Positions 61,401 through 64,000 of a stretch of 64,000 nucleotides of DNA are shown piece after piece. The notes below the pieces were generated by a model. That model saw only the letters and a program-made list of their open reading frames with translations. It ran no database searches and was not told the DNA's origin. The stretch is from Paludibaculum sp. (lineage in GTDB: Bacteria; Acidobacteriota; Terriglobia; Bryobacterales; Bryobacteraceae): positions 140,128 through 204,127 of the forward strand of contig JARKQJ010000115.1 of assembly GCA_029973955.1 (NCBI GenBank). The letters are read 5' to 3'. How positions within the stretch are numbered: the first letter of the stretch is position 1; every line of letters begins with the position of its first letter. The position numbers and the translations under genes were made by a program.

Positions 61401-61894
61401 GTGCGCTGGTGAGCGACTGGCGGCTTTCCAGCATCACGCGGCTGCGGTCCGGGCTGCCGTACGGCATTATCGCCGCCGCCTGCACGCTGCCCAGTGCCGG
61501 TGGGTGCCGGGCGTCGTACAACCGGGACTTCACGGGTGACGTGCGGATCAACGGCGATTGGGGCAGCGGCGACCTGCTGGGCGCGCGGCCCCAGTTTCTC
61601 GATCCCAAGGCGTTCAAGAACCCCGCGGCGTACACCTACGGCGATACGCCGGGCGCAGGCTCCTACGGGTTGTACAATCCGGGGTTCTGGAACGAGGATC
61701 TGAGTGTGGCGCGGCAGTTCCGGATCAAGGAGCGGATCAAGCTCGACTATGCGGCTGAGTTCTTCAATCTGACGAACTGCGTGATCTTCAACGGACCGGC
61801 GTCGTTGGACATCAACAACGCGAACTTCGGACGGATCACCAGCCAGCAAAACACGCCACGTTCCATCCAGATGAGCCTGAAGCTGCAATTCTGA
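58421..61894 (+). CDS. TonB-dependent receptor with carboxypeptidase-regulatory-like domain
   Basis: ATG 58421 is preferred over an upstream GTG (58379) because GGGAGG lies 8 bases before it and the signal peptide begins there. The 1157-residue protein has a signal peptide to about residue 24. A CarboxypepD_reg-like domain follows (TIRGTVVDQSGAAIPNAGIV, GTYRLTASAKGF). Next is a plug-like region (SAAPAELNTSDARMGQTV, DVYIEGLPITDA), then a long outer-membrane beta-barrel ending in SIQMSLKLQF with a terminal Phe. This is the Oar-like family that is greatly expanded in Acidobacteriota. It likely imports oligosaccharides. An oligogalacturonate lyase gene starts 17 bp downstream. Confidence 0.92.
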   Translation: MGSSRLKVIGALTLCALVVPVMAQVGGGGTIRGTVVDQSGAAIPNAGIVALNTATNVEYKRESTAVGLFVIAPVPAGTYRLTASAKGFRTLVQEQVVVDSLGTVELTLPLEVGATTESVTVSAAPAELNTSDARMGQTVRNEMYTALPLTMGSGNPRNPAAFIYLMPGVQEGGTFGFINGGQSFSKDVYIEGLPITDAVRQGESRALQFGVSVDAVEQFQVETSGTSVEFNGQGSENYTIKSGTNDFHGSAFEYLRNTVFDARGFFSPTRPQQNQNQFGFTLGGPIKKNKIFFFGSYDVYRYRVATDYQFVTIPTAKMRTGDFSELPVAIYDPSTTNCPGGANCTRQAFPNKVIPTSRLSSAAKFFQDGLPQPTHSGIANNFLSNNKGVGFNNYNINIKSDLNATDAHRFTVFFSHGAHTQSSAIRGNPVPLPLPYVVTRVVDEVPTVGQVKHTWVLNPSMLNQISFGASRLNVPITNPTIDGNWVEKAGIKGLPKGDATESFPEVSFAGPNSVAGWRGTDARPFLDALNSYTLQDNFQWIRSRHTVKGGFQMQRLQDNYRARWDGTFFNSAFSNVQTAGFSNGTLQSATGNSYASYVLGAVSTSNVAEDYVVTSGARFRSYSWWIGDDWKVNRNLTINLGLRHDIMLPYHEVADRVSWFNPDIPNPVAVGFNGALQFGGSGPDPLYCNCSTRIKTQYGNLGPRVGFAYRMGDKTVVRGGYGIMYTRHGAVGGRGGARDGTGKLGYTASPGFVSVDGFTPAYYWDAGVPAYEKPPFINAGLNSGFTTDKPTGGSVNYDNPEDGARPPRYQNWNFSIQRAITPTLTLTAGYVGGNGKLLRGGGLGIWSGQIHPRFLALGNLLTSQVNVTTLAQAKAIMPEVSLPYPNFRGTFAQMLRPFPQYSGVTVDFNNLASSNYNSLQLTLQKRMSNGLTFNINHTYSKTLSDAGTGRSGYYWKIEKTHGESDRRHVFNAMVVYALPFGKGKSIQPSNAVVSALVSDWRLSSITRLRSGLPYGIIAAACTLPSAGGCRASYNRDFTGDVRINGDWGSGDLLGARPQFLDPKAFKNPAAYTYGDTPGAGSYGLYNPGFWNEDLSVARQFRIKERIKLDYAAEFFNLTNCVIFNGPASLDINNANFGRITSQQNTPRSIQMSLKLQF

Positions 61895-61911
61895 AGAGCG
61901 GAGTGACCGTA

Positions 61912-63165
61912 ATGATGCGAAGAGTCCTTGCACTGATGAGTGTGTCCGGATTGCTGGCGGCCGCCGAGCCGCCGGAGAGTTGGGTGGATGCGGCCACCGG
62001 GCATCGCGTGGTGCGGCTGACGAAAGAGGCGGGTAGCGCGAGCCTGTACTTCAACCAGAATGGCTATACGCCGGACGGCAAGCGGATGGTGTATTCGTCA
62101 CCGGCGGGAATCCATGTGCTGGACCTGGCGACTCGCGAAGCGAAGCTGGTGGTGCCGGGACCCGTGCGGCTGATCGAAGCGGGACGAAAGACGGCGCGTG
62201 TCTTTTATGTGGAGAACAGCGCGGCTTGGTGGGCGAACATCGACACGGGCGAGAAGAAGAAGATCGGGGATCTGCCCCGGCGCGGATCGGTAGCGACGGT
62301 GAACGCGGATGAGACGCTGCTGGCTGGGACCTTCATCGAAGGCGATGGCATGGACTACAACAACCAGCGGCCGCCGACTCCCACGCAGGGCGGGGCGGCA
62401 CCGGCCCAAGGACACTCGCTGGATCAGCCGCGGAACAAAGGACAGATGATGGAGGAACGTTGGGCGGCAAAGCTGCCGATGGGGCTCTTCACGCTGAACG
62501 CTCAAACGGGCGAGGTGAAGACGATTCACCGCGCAACGGATTGGCTGAATCACCTGCTGTTTTCGCCTACGGATCCGAAGCTCCTGATGTTCTGCCACGA
62601 GGGGCCGTGGCACAAGGTGGACCGCATCTGGATCATCCGGACCGACGGCACAGGAATCAAGAAGATCCACACACGAACCATGGCGATGGAGATCTTCGGA
62701 CACGAGTTCTGGAGCGCTGACGGCAAGACGATTTTCTATGACCTGCAGACCCCGCGCGGCGAGGACTTCTGGCTGGCGACATACAACGTGGAGACCGAAG
62801 ATCGGACCTGGTATCACCTGCAGCGGAACGAGTGGTCGATCCACTTCAATGTGACGGCGGACGGCAAGCTCATGTGCGGCGACGGCGGCGATCCTGGTCA
62901 GGTGGCCAAGGCCCCCGACGGCCAGTGGATCTACCTGTTCCGGCCGGAGATGATCCTGGATCGCGGTCTGCCGAACCAGCACCTGGTGAAGCCGGGTGTG
63001 CTGCGGGCGGAGAAACTGGTGGACATGTCGAAGCACCAGTACCGTCTGGAACCGAACGTGAGCTTCACGCCGGACCAGAAGTGGGTGGTGTTCCGGTCGA
63101 ATATGTTCGGCGAGACCTACGTCTTCGCGGTGGAAGTGGCGCGGGCGGGAGGCACGGCGAAATAG
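61912..63165 (+). CDS. ogl: Secreted oligogalacturonate lyase (PL22)
   Basis: This is a 417-residue protein from ATG 61912 (GGAG 8 bases upstream), with a second ATG at 61915. A signal peptide covers 1-18. The PL22 motif is clear: NHLLFSPTDPKLLMFCHEGPW, then DRIWIIRTDGTGIKKIH, TMAMEIFGHEFWSADGK and TIFYDLQTPRG, giving the His/Glu/Gln metal and substrate ligands of the seven-bladed propeller. It splits unsaturated digalacturonate into 5-keto-4-deoxyuronate. Coupled to the TonB receptor, it points to pectin oligomer use. Homologues are often cytoplasmic, so the leader is noteworthy. Confidence 0.88.
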   Translation: MMRRVLALMSVSGLLAAAEPPESWVDAATGHRVVRLTKEAGSASLYFNQNGYTPDGKRMVYSSPAGIHVLDLATREAKLVVPGPVRLIEAGRKTARVFYVENSAAWWANIDTGEKKKIGDLPRRGSVATVNADETLLAGTFIEGDGMDYNNQRPPTPTQGGAAPAQGHSLDQPRNKGQMMEERWAAKLPMGLFTLNAQTGEVKTIHRATDWLNHLLFSPTDPKLLMFCHEGPWHKVDRIWIIRTDGTGIKKIHTRTMAMEIFGHEFWSADGKTIFYDLQTPRGEDFWLATYNVETEDRTWYHLQRNEWSIHFNVTADGKLMCGDGGDPGQVAKAPDGQWIYLFRPEMILDRGLPNQHLVKPGVLRAEKLVDMSKHQYRLEPNVSFTPDQKWVVFRSNMFGETYVFAVEVARAGGTAK

Positions 63166-63174
63166 TTCGGCGGG

Positions 63175-64000
63175 CTAGAGTTTCCAGGGCTTGCGCAAGT
63201 GGCGGTCCATCATCTTCGCGGCGGCCTTGTCGCCGGTGATGGTCTCCTTCGCCGGATTCCAGGTGATCTTGCGGCCGGTGCGGACGGCGATGTCGGAGAG
63301 GTGGCTGATCAGGTCGGAGCGGATGGCGCAGTCGATTGGACTTTCGGGCTCTGCTTTCCTGCGAATGGCGTCGAGGAAGTTCCGGGTGTGATTGCGGCCC
63401 ATGGTGGAGAAGCGGTCGATGGGCGGGGCGCCGTTCAGCAGCGAGGCTGGTTCGGACTGGATGGAGCCGCGAGCGATCCTGATCCAGCCCTCGGCGCCGG
63501 TGAACTTCGTGGAGTCGCCGCCGGTGATGAAGGTCATGGGCAGGCCGCTGGCGAAGCGGCACTGGACGTTCCAGTTCATGACTGTGTCGAAGAGGCCCTC
63601 TTTGGGGATGAGCCCTGTGCCTTCGTATTCGACAGGGACTTCGGGCGTGGGGAGGGCGAAGTCGAGAACGTCGAGCGGATGGGCGCCCCAGCCGCCGAGG
63701 AAGCCGACGCTGTAGTCGTAGATGTGATAGTGGCCGGGCTGCAGGCAGCGGTCGTTGCAGTAGGGGCGCACGGAAGCGGGGCCTTGCCACATTTCGTAAT
63801 CGAAGCCGGCGGGGATGGGATTGGGTGCGGTGGAACCGCCGGGGGCGCCGGAGGGGGAGACCACCTCGATGGAAGTGAGTTTGCCGAGGCGGCCCGAACG
63901 GACGACCTGGCAGGCAAAGCGTACGTGGGCGGCGCCGCGCTGTTGGGTGCCGTACTGGAAGACGCGGCCGGTCTTGCGGATGACTTCGCGAGCCTTGAAA
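63175..64000 (-). CDS. Gfo/Idh/MocA-family oxidoreductase, C-terminal part (5' end outside window)
   Basis: The open frame runs leftward from the right edge and ends at TAG 63177-63175. The visible 275 residues start in the Rossmann-adjacent region: VFQYGTQQRGAAHVRFACQVV and RSGRLGKLTSIEVVSPSG are the standard 'vfqvG.qqR.......a..lv.sG.iG.i' blocks. Then come the GFLGGWGAHPLDVLDFAL dimer and substrate strand and a C-terminal RNFLDAIRRKAEPE. The NAD-binding N-terminus is missing. Proteins of this group in Acidobacteriota usually carry Tat leaders, which cannot be checked here. It is convergent with the lyase gene. Confidence 0.88.
   Translation of the reverse strand, partial: FKAREVIRKTGRVFQYGTQQRGAAHVRFACQVVRSGRLGKLTSIEVVSPSGAPGGSTAPNPIPAGFDYEMWQGPASVRPYCNDRCLQPGHYHIYDYSVGFLGGWGAHPLDVLDFALPTPEVPVEYEGTGLIPKEGLFDTVMNWNVQCRFASGLPMTFITGGDSTKFTGAEGWIRIARGSIQSEPASLLNGAPPIDRFSTMGRNHTRNFLDAIRRKAEPESPIDCAIRSDLISHLSDIAVRTGRKITWNPAKETITGDKAAAKMMDRHLRKPWKL

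Noticed and set aside
60086..61933. 615-residue open frame on the - strand
   Set aside because: It is antisense to the TonB receptor barrel. The Arg/Val/His/Pro-rich sequence has no motif.
1..64000. CRISPR arrays, insertion sequences, prophage or integron elements
   Set aside because: No regularly spaced repeats, transposase or integrase motifs, terminal inverted repeats with target duplications, or phage structural genes were seen on reading both strands.

Overview
The window reads as chromosomal DNA of a GC-rich Acidobacteriota bacterium, most probably the Solibacter/Bryobacter lineage (Bryobacterales). Three things point there: a C-terminal domain of the Solibacter type (TIGR03437-like) on the beta-propeller protein at 4600-6513; an Oar-like TonB-dependent receptor with an N-terminal carboxypeptidase-regulatory-like domain at 58421-61894; and many secreted or twin-arginine versions of enzymes that are normally cytoplasmic. 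No rRNA, tRNA, insertion sequence, prophage or CRISPR array was seen. Genes are dense and many overlap by 1-7 bases.

Left part (1-26 kb). The tail of an alpha-L-rhamnosidase is followed by a NodB-type deacetylase and an MFS carrier. A leftward three-gene unit encodes an exported protein, a 60-residue Cys-rich protein and an LmbE-type deacetylase. A FecR-domain protein follows. A rightward run then encodes a beta-propeller protein, a secreted SAM methyltransferase, a NarL-type sensor kinase, a glycosidase-like lipoprotein and BshA (bacillithiol synthesis). Next come a Rieske-like/SUMF1-like pair, SpeA, an SDR, an exported deacetylase, a type II restriction-modification pair, an exported glycosylasparaginase, AroA, two unusual histidine kinases facing each other, and a membrane-anchored peptidoglycan amidase translationally coupled to an actin-fold protein. 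A strong terminator at 26197-26229 ends that run.

Middle (26-46 kb). A DinG/XPD helicase, an MBL-fold protein, a zinc-ribbon membrane protein, a CmcI-like methyltransferase, a dienelactone hydrolase and a periplasmic glutaminase are followed by a hexuronate block. In that block a UxaE-type tagaturonate epimerase diverges over 36 bp from an SDR plus a secreted beta-propeller protein. Then come an RluA-type pseudouridine synthase, AqpZ, an M48 peptidase, a YqhD-type alcohol dehydrogenase, a ceramidase-like protein and a Tat-signal DegT aminotransferase.

Right part (46-64 kb). A NuoE/NuoF/NuoG-NfnB three-subunit operon resembles the Stn type of electron-bifurcating transhydrogenase. It is followed by a cluster of five proteins with twin-arginine leaders: a lactonase-like amidohydrolase, a DUF362 protein, two enolase-superfamily sugar-acid dehydratases and a DHDPS-family aldolase. 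Together they look like an exported non-phosphorylative sugar-acid pathway. The window ends with a TonB receptor plus oligogalacturonate lyase (pectin use) and a truncated Gfo/Idh/MocA oxidoreductase.

One large-scale signal cuts across the genes. The + strand is C-rich to the left of about 29-31 kb and G-rich to the right, whichever strand is coding. This is an origin-type GC-skew switch or an inversion boundary. All functional calls were made by reading motifs by eye, with no database search.
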